20,937 nucleotides of DNA from NCBI GenBank assembly GCA_018065225.1, contig JAGHTS010000287.1, positions 1-20,937 of the forward strand, written 5' to 3'. Of this stretch, positions 1 through 12,800 are shown piece after piece (the stretch's first letter is position 1; every line of letters begins with the position of its first letter). The notes below the pieces were generated by a model. It was not told the origin of the DNA. It saw only the letters and a list, made by a program, of their open reading frames with translations, and did no database searches. The translations under genes were made by a program, and so were the position numbers. The DNA is from Candidatus Phascolarctobacterium caballi (lineage in GTDB: Bacteria; Bacillota; Negativicutes; Acidaminococcales; Acidaminococcaceae).

Positions 1-9
1 ATATATCTA

Positions 10-38
10 TTGCTAAAACTCCGCAACACATATATAAT
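10..38 (+). promoter_or_regulatory. Predicted sigma-70-type promoter of the TetR-family gene
   Basis: A perfect TATAAT (33-38) lies 17 bp downstream of TTGCTA (10-15), which matches four of the six bases of the TTGACA consensus. The spacing is optimal. Transcription would begin near position 45, at or just before the Shine-Dalgarno sequence, giving a very short 5' leader of about 15 nt. No clear palindromic operator for self-repression is visible in the 59 bases present, although one could lie further left. This is a consensus-match inference. Confidence 0.5.
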
Positions 39-59
39 TCTATCAAAGGAGTATTTGCT

Positions 60-662
60 ATGAAAAAAGACAAATATACAGCAGACAGTGCTGAAAGAAT
101 ACGTCAAGCGGCAACCCAATTGTTTTCACGCTATGGCTATGATTCCGTGTCTGTAAAACAAATCGCTGATTTGGCAGGTACAAATGCTGCACTTATTTCC
201 TATTATTTTAGCGGAAAACAAAATCTTTACCTTAATGTGTTAAACACACAAATGGAAGTTTTTCGTAATATTATTGATACCATACGTACCCAAAATGTTT
301 CACCAATGCAAAAATTAAAATCATATGTTGAGGCATTAACAAAGTTTCAGGCAGATAACCCCAATCAGATTTACTTAATGTATCGTGAACTGTTAAGCCC
401 ACAACCGATGTTTGAAAACTTTGTCAAAAGCAAACTTTATATTCTACACACCTTTATGACAGAACTTGTTGCAGAATTAATAAAATTAGGTGAACTAAAA
501 ACTAAAATTGAACCAACACACGTCGCATTTACATTGGAAGGAATTATTTTATTTTTCTTCCTTATGCACAAAGATATCCGTGAATTGGGAAAATACAAAA
601 AAGATGAAGAACAAACCTACCTTGATACAGCAGTTAACAGTTATTTGGCAAGTTTAAAATAA
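60..662 (+). CDS. TetR/AcrR-family transcriptional regulator (CecR/DUF1956-like C-terminal half)
   Basis: This complete gene encodes a 200-residue protein, a normal TetR-family length. The ATG is preceded by AAAGGAG at 45-51, 8 nt upstream, which fixes the start. Residues about 10-57 form the N-terminal DNA-binding domain: helix 1 (ERIRQAATQLFSRYGYDSVS), the helix-turn-helix (VKQIADLAGTNAALISYYF) and the conserved GKQNLYLNVL that leads into helix 4. The rest is helical and should bind a ligand and form the dimer. The segment IYLMYRELLSPQPMFENFV, followed by a hydrophobic late helix (FTLEGIILFFFLM), resembles the DUF1956 half of CecR/YbiH-type regulators; in that group targets are often efflux pumps. 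That resemblance is judged by eye. The protein probably acts as a cytoplasmic dimeric repressor released by a small molecule. The gene is convergent with the autotransporter, so it need not regulate it; a pump operon would be expected elsewhere. The ligand and operator are unknown. Confidence 0.93.
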   Translation: MKKDKYTADSAERIRQAATQLFSRYGYDSVSVKQIADLAGTNAALISYYFSGKQNLYLNVLNTQMEVFRNIIDTIRTQNVSPMQKLKSYVEALTKFQADNPNQIYLMYRELLSPQPMFENFVKSKLYILHTFMTELVAELIKLGELKTKIEPTHVAFTLEGIILFFFLMHKDIRELGKYKKDEEQTYLDTAVNSYLASLK

Positions 663-820
663 AATAATTTTTGATTTGACAACAAAATACAAACCACTAA
701 ATTGACGTCAAAAATTAAATTTTGACGTCAATTTAGTGGTTAAAATGTTTATTAAGCAACCGTATTATGTTTACATAATCTATACTTAAATATATAACAT
801 ATAAATAAATGTACCCTTAC
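663..820. other. Convergent intergenic spacer, AT-rich, no gene seen
   Basis: This spacer lies between the stop of the TetR gene and the terminator hairpin. It contains the 22-bp inverted repeat at 692-741 and otherwise very AT-rich sequence, notably 781-810. I see no reading frame with a ribosome binding site, no tRNA and no further repeat. A perfect TTGACA occurs at 676-681 but has no acceptable -10 box at the right distance. Confidence 0.6.
692..741. repeat. Perfect 22-bp inverted repeat with nested TTGACGTCAA palindromes
   Basis: The left arm (692-713) and right arm (720-741) are exact reverse complements around a 6-nt AT loop (714-719). Each arm also contains the self-complementary decamer TTGACGTCAA, at 702-711 and 722-731. 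The decamer centres are exactly 20 bp apart, about two helical turns, so two dimeric proteins could bind the same DNA face. As RNA, the repeat would form a long hairpin at the 3' end of the TetR transcript. No T tract follows on the plus strand; on the minus strand a loosely T-rich stretch follows. It could be an operator pair, an mRNA 3'-end stabilising hairpin, a weak terminator or a remnant of a small palindromic element. The sequence does not decide between these. Confidence 0.85.
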
Positions 821-855
821 AAAAAAAGAAGGCGGATTTTCCGCCTTCTTTTTTT
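821..855. terminator. Bidirectional intrinsic terminator between the convergent genes
   Basis: The segments 821-835 and 841-855 are perfect reverse complements around the 5-nt loop ATTTT. The GC-rich core is GAAGGCGG paired with CCGCCTTC, and the outer part of the stem is an A tract facing a T tract. Read on the minus strand, the hairpin begins about 17 nt after the autotransporter stop codon and is followed by seven Ts, so it should terminate that transcript. Read on the plus strand it is also followed by seven Ts, so it can stop read-through from the TetR gene. Confidence 0.9.
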
Positions 856-871
856 GCTTTTTAGGTTAATG

Positions 872-3800
872 TTAGAATGTGAAGTTTGCTGAAAGGTTCC
901 CCTTGTTGTTGTGGCTGTTGCTGCTCTTCATGTAGTCATAACTCAAAGTAAATACCACATTCTTCGTAGCACCAGAAATTCCGGCCTTTACAAAGAGGGA
1001 ACCATTATCCATTACATCATAGCCAAAGCTTTCACTGCCGTTGCCATAGGATACATTCATCTTGTTATCCCTGTCGCCAAAGTTGAACATATATCCTGCT
1101 TCAGCATATGGCTTGAACTCCCATCTCTTGTTAATTATTGATTTACCAAGAACTTTCAATCCCAAAGGCATACTCAATACATTCATCTTATCCGCATCAT
1201 AATGTACACCCAAGTTATTGCTGTATTTATCCCCATTAACATTCATGTACCTAAGTCCAGCAAACGGAATAAATCTGGTACTACCACTTTCAAACAGTTT
1301 TTCAAAACGGAATCCCATACTTATGGTTTTGGTCTTCGGATTTGCAGTAATTTCTTTACCACTATTATCCTGTTTAATATCATTGTCACCATAGAGATAA
1401 TTGAAATCATAAATGACACTCATATTATCTTTCATATCCTTACGGTTGTACACACCAAATCCGTAATAATCAACTTTGTTGCGGGTGCTTGCACCGGAAC
1501 TGCCGTTAATTTTACCATCAGCATACATCAGGGCAATACCGCCAAAACTGGTTTCACCGCTCCACAGGTCAGCACCTACAGTAGCACCATTGATTTCTGA
1601 ACTGTATTTGCCATCCAATCCATTGCCGAGATTCATACCGGTGACCTTCTCCTTTGAATGTACATAACTTGCCCAAACACGTTTTTCCAAATCAAGACCT
1701 ATAACCTCATCATATGCCTCAGGCATTATTTCAGAAGTTTTAGCTACCGGGATTTCAGTAATATTTATATTGCCAATAGCCGGCTTGTCACTTACTGTAT
1801 CCATAAGCTCCGGCTTTCTTTGTACTCTGTTGCCACGTACATCAAGCCCGTTTTGACTGAAAATGCTGTCTTCAAATGTATGTTGCATAGTTATCATACC
1901 ATGCACAACCCCACCTGCCTCAGCCATATTCATCATAGCACTAACATGGTCTTCTCTTTCTTGTGCTGAATAAAAACCGGTATTAGTAGCAGCCATCAAC
2001 CATTCATATGCCTTACTGCTTGGATCACCCAAAATTGCCTGGATCACATTCTGATGTGGCTTATATTCTTCAGGTATTTCGTTTGCCTTTGTAACGGTAA
2101 TATTGTAGTACGTACCTGATCCGCCGTCTGTAATATTTGTATCTACTGCAAACTCAAGCAAGTTACTGCCCCAAACGCTGTCCCATTTACCTGTTATGCT
2201 TCCCCCGTTACCTAAAATCTTATAAGTTCCGGGTTTTACATCATCAAGACAAAGTTTAGAACCTTCTTTAACCTCTGCAGAAGTATAACCGCTGATGGCG
2301 ATATCTCCGTTTAACCCCATGCCGTTAACCATCAGCATGGATTTGTTACCAAAATAAACCTTGCCTCCCAATTCAGTCACAGGTGTTGTCAACTCACCCA
2401 AACTGCCAAGCCCTCCGTCAACATATATTGCACCTACATTATTCATCCGTACAGGTTTGTTCACGTAAACCGCTGCGGTAATATCAGAGCCAAATACTTT
2501 ACCGGTCTTGTTAAACAGATTAACCGCCTTATTATAATCTTCAGTACCCAAACTTAAAACTGCATTACGGGCTACAACCAGCTTGCTGTTGCCATCCCAG
2601 TTGTTAACTGCATAATGGCTTGCCTCTTCTATCCCGTTAACATAAAGCGGATCCATGAATATAATACCGTTACCTGTCAATTCGCCTGTTGTAATGCGGG
2701 CTCCGGCTGCGTCTTTGCCGACATTAAGTATTACATCATCCGCAACTTCCATTGTCTTGGCGTTAACTTCACCGATAACAGTACTTTCCGCATCAGTTTC
2801 ACCTGTTACATTAAACCTGTCAGCCTTAACTTTTGCTTTGTCAGCAACAGTTACATTGCCTTTGTTCAATGTCAAAGTATCTGTATTGACTTCGGCAATG
2901 CCGCTGGCAAGCAGATTACCATCTTTTTCAATATTAATTCTTTGGGCATCGATAGTAGAACTGATGGCGTTGAATACACCATTATCATGGGCATGGATTG
3001 AATTTACTTTTGCACCTTGCCGTTTGTTGTTGTTCTCACTGTAAAGTCCGACTTTTAAAACAGAGGCAGTAAGAGCAGTATCCCCTTCCTTGCCCACTTC
3101 AATGTTGACATTGGCTCCGCCCTGTCTGTCGGCCCCTATACAGTGGTCAACATTTGTTGTATCGTCAAAATCATTAAACTTTGATGTTACTATATTCTTG
3201 CCGTCTCCGACCAATGTAAGGTCGGAACCTGTGTTTACGATAAGGGTAAACACTTTCAATGCATCGTTTTCCGAATCGGGGACTTCACCTTTAAGTCCGG
3301 AAACCGTCAACTGTTTAACGACAGTGCCTTTAGTGTCTGCAACTTCAAGTTTATCGACAAATTCGGGATTGTCATTGTCATCATTATAGCAAGGTACGTA
3401 TAATACCTGGTCAGGGGCGCTTCTCACCTCAATTACATCGTCCACTACCCCTGTACTGATAATTGCAGGCCGTAAATCTCTGGCTGTCATAGTATTGCTG
3501 TTCACTTCATGGTTGCCGCCTATTTGGTCAGATGATCCGACAGGAGTGGTGTAAGCAACCAGTTCCTGGTTTTCTTCTATTTTCAACCGTGCATCTATAA
3601 TGGCAAAATTCATTTTGGATTCCGGATCACCTTCTGTTAATGTTTGACGCATATTCCTGTATTCAGTTGCCGTATAGAATTCCCTGCCCAGGGTTACTTC
3701 ATAATTTCCGGAAAGCTTGTTTGTTATATCGCCAACGGATGAATAAACCCCACCGTCATCATTCAACAGATCTGAAATCTTGGCAATCAATGTGCCCTGT

Positions 3801-6800
3801 GGTTCTACTGTAATATAATGTCCTTCCGCATTCAGGTCTCCATTACGGAAATCAATTACACCATTGTCCGGAACATAAACATTGGTATCTACAACACCAT
3901 TAGCCCCTATTACTGCAGTGGTAGGCTTGGACAAAGGACTTGTTGCAATATCACCTTTGGCAACTGACAAATCACCAAGTGTCAACAATCCGTCACCGCT
4001 AACCGTATTGTTCAATTCACCACCCAATAATCTCAAAGTACCAATTTTGTCATCTTGTTTTTTAAGGGTAATATCATTTTTAATGTCATTACCCATTGCA
4101 AACAGGTTTGCTTTTGGCTGTACACTCATTATCGTTGTAATTTCACCCTGGGTAGTGATATATGCCTCATCAGTACCGTCACCAATATATGTAGTACCGT
4201 CACCGCTAATTGTACCTTCAATATTTCTAAAATCAGATTTCCCGTCGTCGCCAGCGGCAAATGTATTGTCACCAACAACTGTAAATATCTTGTCAGCCGC
4301 TACAACAAATTTGCTTGCCACATTCGCAATGTCAGATTTGACACCTTCATTGATGTTAGTAACCCCTGTTCCCGTAACCTTGCTCGCCAAAACGCCTCCG
4401 GTAAGATTAATTGTACCATTGTTTTCAGCAGTGCCGGCAATGTTATCTGCATATGCGGTGTTCAATGTAGAACCGTTATTGACAATAATCTTGTTGCCTT
4501 CTACACCTACCGTACCAATCTTTGCATGTTCATCAAGTGTCAAAGTGCCGTCAACAATTACGTTGCCTGAACCTTCATCAATAGCTTTAGTCAAAATACC
4601 GTTTTTAAATGTAACCGCTCCATTGTTTACAAATGATTCTGTAAGTAAATTGTCAGCATTGTTGACAAGCAATGTTGCACCTTCACCAAGTGTAAGTTCC
4701 GAACCGTCAATTACACCGTCTGTGCCAAGTTCCGCTTTAGCGGAAATATCAACAGTACCATTGGAAATTGTACCATTTATTGCCAAAGTGTCAGCATTAA
4801 ATATAATTGTAGAATCTGTATTTTCAATATTTGCCCCGCTTTGTACAGTAACTTTATCTGCATAAAGTTTGTTTGATTCATCACCAACAAACAAAGTGGC
4901 TCCGTTGTTCTCGACATTACCAACAAAATCTACAGTACTTATGCTTGCTTTACCACTACCTGTTATCTTGGCACCGCCGATGTTGATTGCTCCACCATCT
5001 GTTGTCGGTGTCAAAACGGCAGTTCCACCAACAGTGTTGCCAATAGTTACATTGTTGTTGCTTACATCACCATCTTTTGATTCAGCCGCAACAATATCTG
5101 TAACTTTTCCGTTGCCGGCAAATATTAACTTATTGTTGTTGGCTGTGCCATTAACCGTTTGTGCTCCTGTAATTTTGCCGTTGACCTCAGCGCCGCTTTC
5201 AATTGTCAATGTATTGTTATCAACCTTGCCACTTGCAGAATATGCACCTGTCACAAATGAATCTACACTCTCTGCCCCAAGTACCTTACCATAAACATTC
5301 ACCTGGTTACCACTTGCTTCAGTAACACCTTTTGCACCTGTCACAGAACCATAAACTTTAGTGTTTGTACCCGTTATACCTGCTCCATTTGCATCTGTAC
5401 CCGTTGTATCAGCAACCAACACTTTATTATTTTTCGCATATCCAGCCGCTTCAATTCCCACAACCGATATGTATTCTGTCGAACTGCCAATTGTACCGCC
5501 GCCAGCAGCTCCTGTAATCAACGCAGCCCTGTTATTATCAGTCATGTTGCCCAAAACATTCTTATTTTCTATATTGACTCCACCTACTGTCAATACTATA
5601 TCGTTATTGTTCTCTACTGCAATATTGTAAGACGCATAAGTATTAAGTTTGCAGTAATTCATACCGCTGCCCATATCAGCCAAAATTGCATTTCCTATTT
5701 CATTGTGTACCAAAACAATACGATCATTTTTCTGTAACCCTGTTCCGTTAATAACAATGTTAGCTGTCTTGGTAGTAAAATCTTCAAACTGACTAGTCAA
5801 ACTTAGAACTGACTTTCCCTGAAGCACGTCATCATGTGTTACAGCAAATTCATAAGTATCAAAACTAAAATTGCCACCTATAATGTCACCAACTTTAGTG
5901 TCAGTTGCAGTTATCGTCAATACATTATTGCCACGGGTTTCTTCTCCCACATTATCTGTATCATTACCATAAAGTGTAATACCGCTCAAATCACCTTGAA
6001 TATTAAGCCTGTTTTCCTTATCTCTTGTATTTTTGTTACCATCACCGGCATAAACTTCAACATCACCATAGTGATCCGAATCTGAACTACTGTTCATAAC
6101 TGTATATTCGTTACCTTGATTTGAAGTACCGGTAATAGATCCGTCTTTGACAACAGCATCAATTGTTACACCGTTGGCAGCAACAATTTTTCCATATTCA
6201 TTATGATTGTGTACAGTGGCTTTAAAAATACCTCCTGTAATATCAAGTTCCGCTTTATTTGCGTAACTTATATTGCCTTTGTTATTAATAACAGCTTTTT
6301 CACCAAAACTCCTACCGTCGCCTTTAACAACATCTTGATTTTCAACAGTTGTATTTAGAATACCGGAAATCGATAAATCCAATTCGTTTCTGCCGGAAGT
6401 GCCATGTAAAACAGTTACTTTTACATCATCAATACTTCCCTGTACTGAAACTATGCCGTTAATTTTCAATTCACCATTATCATCATCACCTGCACCATTA
6501 ACATTTCCTGTTAATGCTCCGCCAACAAGTGCCAAACTACCATTTGTCCCAATACTAATAGTTTGAACTTTGAGGTGGTCTGCATTATCTGTCAAACTGC
6601 CGGTTCCTTTAAAGTTCAAATTCTCTGCATAAATTGTTTTTTCAGCAGTATTACTAAGCGACTCTAAAACATTTACAGTTCCATTTGCATTATTTGTATC
6701 ATTAATATCTATCCCCAACGCGCCTTGATACAAATTCAAAACTCCTGTATTGATAACTGATCCGGTTAAGTTTTGCGGACGAACATTTAATGTACCATAA

Positions 6801-9800
6801 TTTTTGACAGCTCCGCTAAGCGTTCTGCCAGCTACAGTATCATTAAGCGTACTATCAAGAGTAATTGTAAGGGCAGATGCAATATTTTTGCCGACAGTAA
6901 CTTCAGCATTAATATCTTCTGTTCCTATAACAGTTTCACCAGAATCGGTACCACCAGTTATTATGCTATTGGTTGTGCCGCCTGTCAAAACCAGAGTGCC
7001 GTTAACTTTAATACCGTCAGTACTATCTGATGCGGTTAACTTACTTGCATTGGCAGTTAATTTGCCTGTTTCTGTAATTTCAATAAACTTTTGAGAAATG
7101 CCACTATTATTTGATCCTGCGGCATCATCATGTTTAAGGAAATAATTTTGACCGTTTACAGACACAGTCACATCCTTTTCATCATAAGTACACGGTGTCC
7201 AAGTATAATTATGATAAACGTCACCCAATACTACATTGCCTTCAATTACTGTTTTGCCATTATTCGCTGTGCCATTTGTAATTGCTCCGTTCAAATGGAC
7301 TTCCGTATTGCCTGTAAAGGTAACTGTTCCGTCATTTGCTGCAACAATACCACCGGCAAAATTATCAATTACAGGCATACCGTCAACAACAACAGCATCA
7401 CCTGTATTGATGGTCAGACCGGCATTACCGCCTCCATACATACTGCCGCCGTTACCGTGCAGTTTAAGAGTACGTCCTGCAGGATTTTTATCGCTTAAAT
7501 CTTTACCGCCAACCGGATTTGCAGGTATAACATCAATATCCGTACCATCATCCTGATTGTATCCGTCTAAATCGTTCTTTGTATACCCTGTTCCCCCTGT
7601 TATTTCAACTTTACGTGTTAACATACCCAAATCACTGCCAAAGTTGAAATTCTCAGCACTGATTTCTGATGTATTAACCATATCACTGCCGTTGAACGAA
7701 TAGTTTTGGGCATCGGATGCGTAAACATAAGGATTGTCTTCAGATCCATTACCTTTGATTTCCCCCTGAACAATCTGATGTAAATTGAAGCCAATTTCCT
7801 TGATTACGGCAAAGGCACGAATTTCCTTACCGGTTGCTTTTGCCAAACTGATTAATTCATCGCCAGCACCAGGAACAATATTTTCACTGTCAAGTTTTAT
7901 ATAATGAATATTGTTCTTGTCAAAATAGCCTGTCGCGTAACCGCCTTCATCCATTTCAAAGAAATCATTTTCCAGATTTTCTGCCGCTGCACTAATCGTG
8001 TCAACCAAAACAACTTTTCCATCCGAAGTAATAATTGCTTCCCTTAATGTGTATTTGTATTGCTCATAGTTGACATTGGTTCCCTGAATGTAAAGATTAT
8101 TTATTCCAAATACCGGAAGTTGTGCAAGAACAACATTTTTACTTGCGTTAATCATTGCATCATTAATATCAGCAACAATATCTGTTTTTACATTTAATGT
8201 ATCAATTTTTATACGTCCGCCTGCACCACCGGTTACTACAAAGGTATCCATTTGCACTTGTGACGATCCCTCAGCCGGTGCCAACATATCAATAGATAAT
8301 CTGGAGCCGTAATTTGCATTTAATGTCTGCATAACAATTACATCAGCATTATCATTAATTAAATTAAGATATCCGGCTGTTCCGATAGATACATTATTAA
8401 AGCCGCCGCTCTTGCCTGATGCTGTTCCCTGCTCGTTCTTAAGTTCATTGTTAATTACAACACTGATGTTACTCATCGGCAGTATCGGTGTACCAATCAA
8501 TGCCTGTCCTTCTGCCGGTACTTCAACATAAGATGTCGGTACAAAGGTTGCATTTTCCCCGAGCGTTATGGGCTGGTTAAGGATAAGTGTTCCGCCTGTA
8601 CCTCCCATTGTTTGGTTGAATGTACCGTCAGCGGTACCGTCACCTGTATTTTCAATATAAACTTTACCGCCGTTAAGTATACCGTTTGCTTTTACATTAT
8701 CGGCATCAATATGCAAAATACCGCCATCATTGACAACCAAATTGTAAATGATATTCTCTCCGTCACTTTCAAGTCCATCAATAGCCGCTTTAATGGTTAC
8801 TTCCCCGTTAATTGCCGTTGTACCATTGCTTGTAATAGGACGAATACCGGTACCACTACTAAGTGTCATCGTTTTACCGGCTTCGACTATATTTTCACTG
8901 CCATCAACATATGCAGCATCAGCAACAATAATATTACCATTAACATCTATTGTCTTAACAGTAATTTTGTGTTGCAACAGATTTGCAAGATTTGTTCCTT
9001 CAGGAACATCTGTAAGTGTAACAACGCCATAAGTATTATTTGAATCCTTATTAGTTATTTCCCCGCCTACATTGCCTGCTGCAATCTGCAAAGAATAACC
9101 TACGGCCCCTTCGGCATTATCTTTATCGATGACAATTTTCTTTGTTGCAATTTTAACATCAGATTCCAAATTGCCTTTAATGAATGTCGTATTTGTATCA
9201 CTGTCGCCTGTACTGCCTTCAATTGGTGTTGTCAAGATACCGCCACCTAAAATTAACGTGTTGTTTTTGTTGACTATTAAATCTCCGGCTTTAAGATTGT
9301 CAGGGTTTGCAGTGACTGACACAGATGTTCCTGCATTCAGTTCATTAATAACTATATGTCCACCGGTAATAGTTTTTTGCAATACATCATTATCTGTTTC
9401 ACCATTACCTGGTATTCCATTATTATCTAACCCTACTAAAGAAATTGTACCATTGTCAGTTGCTGTTACATCGGCCCCAATATTGCCTACAAGGATGTTC
9501 AATATGCCTTTATCAACTTTAATGCCTCCTGCAGTTACAATGCCTTCATTCTCTGTTATTACGTTGACTGTATTATCCGTGTCAACAGCGACAATACCAG
9601 CACCCTGAACTTTTTTCAGTATTGCTCCATCAGTCAGGGTCAATGTATGTCCTTCTGTTACAGTATTTGTTGCACTGGCAATGTAATCTGCATTAGATTT
9701 GACATTTGCATCAATTATCAAAGTGCCTGCATTGATATCTGTACCGTTGTCAGTCCCAAATATTTTTTTGCTTAATGCAGAATCTCCACCTGTAATCCTA

Positions 9801-12800
9801 ATTGTTCCCTCATTTGTTACCGTTGTTAAAACCGGAGGTACAACATCTGTATTTTTAAAGTTATCTGTCAAAATGGAAACTTCAACACCAGGATCAACTT
9901 TCATGTAGGTCCAAATTTCCGCATTGCCCCCTACAATAACATCCCCGGAAAATTCCAAAGTGCCTGTATAATGATCATTGTCACCAACCTTTTGTCCCAA
10001 TGCCCCACCGGTAAACTGTAAAGTGCTGTTTTCGGCAATGGCGATAAGGTTGTTGTCCACCAATTGGATGGCATTCATCTTTACTAATGCTGTTGTTCCA
10101 GCACTGCCGACAAAAACATTGCCTCCCTTTATACTATATGCCTCCGTATCAGTACCGAATCTGGAACCATCTGCAGCACTTAACAATACTAAATTACCCG
10201 CATTCTCACCTGTGCCGTTAATTGTAACATTGTTATGAATATTAGCGGCATCAATAGTCAATTTTTTGCCTGCATTAATGGTAATGATGTTTTCAATTAC
10301 ATTGTTTGCCTTAATATCTACGGCATCTACTATTAATTTACCGATATGGTTGTTCACCCGTCCCGTAAGGGTATTGTCTGTATCAACCGAATCCGGTGTT
10401 CCGATATAATCATCATAATTAAAGTTATCAATAAGTGTCAACGTACCAGAATTGTTTATTGTTGCAATATCTAAGGCATAACCGCTGGCAGTCATACTGC
10501 CTTTAACAATGTCCAATTCCGACTGTTGGATTTGCGGTGTGTAAAGTTTGATTGAGCCATCTGTTTCAGGGTCAAAATCTGTTTCATTTATCGGATAGCT
10601 TTCATTTTGGTACGTTTTATATGTAATTTTCGGCTTTCCGTCCTCTAATACAGGATTACCTTCCGCATCTACTTCAATTACCATTGTGGTGATACCTTTT
10701 GTAAAGTAACCATTAAGATTTGTCGCATCTGCGTTGTTGTAAACCGTTACATTTGCACCGTTTACTTTTAATGTACCGGTACCGTTCAGGCCTGCCTTAA
10801 CAAGCATATTCCCTGACTCAAGTGAAAATTCACCATTATTTACAGCAACAATACCGTCAGCAAAATTGGAAACTTCCTTGATATTGCTCAATACCAAAGA
10901 ATCACCTGCCCCGACTGTAACCCCTTTCCAGCCCATACCATTCAAACTGTGACCATTGCCGTTGATCGTCAGTTCCCTGCTAACTACAGTGTCACTACCG
11001 CCGTTGCTCCACGGCAAATTTCTTCCCGAATTTCCTTCACCGTTATTGTCCTGGAAATGATCCATATTGTCATCGCCGGTCAAAGTACCTAAATTACCGC
11101 CGTTTATATCGTCAGTGCCGACTACTGCTCCGTAATATTTATAAGCAACTTTATCAACATTATAAGCATCTTCGTTAAAAGAATAAGTATTGATAGTTGC
11201 CGCCCTTATTTCTTCAGACATTGGCGTTGCGGGACGTATGTCACCCTGCACTACCTGGCGCATGCTAAACCCTTTAGTTTTTACAACTTTTAACATTTTA
11301 TCATTCTGTTCTGAATTGTATTCATAACTAAAAGTATAAAGATACTTGCCTGAGGCAGTCCTCGTGCCATCAATGGTCAATGTGTCGTTACCGTAAATCG
11401 GCAAATCCTGCCAACTAACAAGATTTAAGTTCTCACTGCCCTCATCCACAACAACACGTTGGGTCATGTCATCCGTTGTATACCCGTTAACGTCATAGAA
11501 TGTGAAAACATAATCCCCTGAATTTTGTTTGTTGGAAATACCATAATATTTTTGTGTTGAATCAAATCCGTCGCGTGAGCCAAAGTATTCTGTTCCGTCA
11601 GGATTGTAATATACAAAATTTTCGCCATCTTTTATTTTGTATATTTCAGTTTTAACCCCACCTGCTGAAGTTTTGGAAAGAACATCTATTGTCTTCCCTT
11701 TAATCAATTCATCCAATACATTGACATTTTTCAGTTTCAAAGAGCCCTGGGCGTTGCCTATAACGACAAATCCGTCCATTTCATCATCATTGACAACATC
11801 CAAACTTAATTGGCTGCCTGCATCCGCCTTGAAACTGTTAACAATAAGGTTGCCGGCTTTGCCGTTGGCAAAATCAAGGTAACCATTTGAGCCAAGATGC
11901 AATGCCCCAATACCGCCACCGCTTATTCCTGCGTCACTAATACTTAATCTGGCATTAAGGTCAAGATCCAAAGTTGACATGGGCACAATATGTTTCTCTT
12001 GGGAATAAAGCGCAGCAAATTCTTTGGTCGCTGCCGCAACTACTATCGGGTCATCAGCATTCAAACGCATAATTCCTGCCAACCGTACACATTCTGCGCC
12101 AAATTCTACTGAATGATCTCTTATGTAGCTACTAACTTTTCTTTCAAAAGAACTTTTATCCATATATTCGTCTATCGTACCAGACGAAGCCGTTTGTGAA
12201 TGTTTATGTGCCAAAGATTCCAATTTAACGGCATAATTATAATCAAAACCGCTACCTGAACCCATAACAATATCATTGTTAATTATAACTTTGCCCACAC
12301 CACTGATAACAGAGTTAAACTCACCACCATTATCAACTAATACTGTGGCATATTCAGTAATTGTAACAGGTCCCTTATTTAATCCGTCGGCAGGAGTATA
12401 TACAGAGTTTAAAATTATACCATTACCGATATCGTCAGGATTTGTGGTTAATGTGGCACCTGATTCAACTATAACTTTGGTATTAACTTTATTGTCAAAA
12501 TCTGTATTGTTTACCACATATGTTGTTCCAGTTCCGTTGATGACATTTTTCACAACCCCTCCAGCCAAACGAAGTGAACCATTGTTTGTAAAGGAATCAG
12601 AAGTAACTGTCAAGTCATTCATATTTACAGTAAATATTCCGTTTTGGTCAATTTGCAAATCAGTAACTCTAAGAGCATTAGAATCAAGATTAGCTACAGA
12701 ACCATTGGAAACTTCCAAAAGACCGCTGTTGAACAAGCCGACATCTACAGAATGTTCCAAAACAGATTCGGTTGTGCTGCCACCTGTCAATACCAGAATA

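Larger units (their letters stand above)
1679..7468 (-). repeat. Passenger module 5 (terminal module)
   Basis: The module begins at the β-helix start LKLHGNGGSMYGGGNAGLTI and runs to the barrel. It first has LTGG-type coils (about 5640-7350), including a short insertion with VYHNYTWTPCTYDEKD and a lysine/histidine-bearing loop. Next come a non-repetitive segment (IVINGTGLQKNDRIVLVHN), the NN-type block, more coils (about 3900-5020), a segment with LYVPCYNDDNDNPEF, and the terminal cap. It has no QIVQG-YSF-LGTL junction at its end, because the helical linker and barrel take its place. At about 1,930 residues it is the longest module. Confidence 0.7.

Noticed and set aside
676..704. Possible plus-strand promoter from the perfect TTGACA at 676-681.
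   Set aside because: No sequence close to TATAAT occurs at 16-18 bp spacing, and downstream there is only the convergent 3' end of the autotransporter gene.
3882..4865. A 327-codon open frame on the plus strand opposite the autotransporter.
   Set aside because: It is a shadow of the sense gene: the codons used for Gly, Thr, Val and Asn rarely give stops on the opposite strand. Its translation is low-complexity (Pro, Ser, Val, Leu) and no ribosome binding site precedes it.
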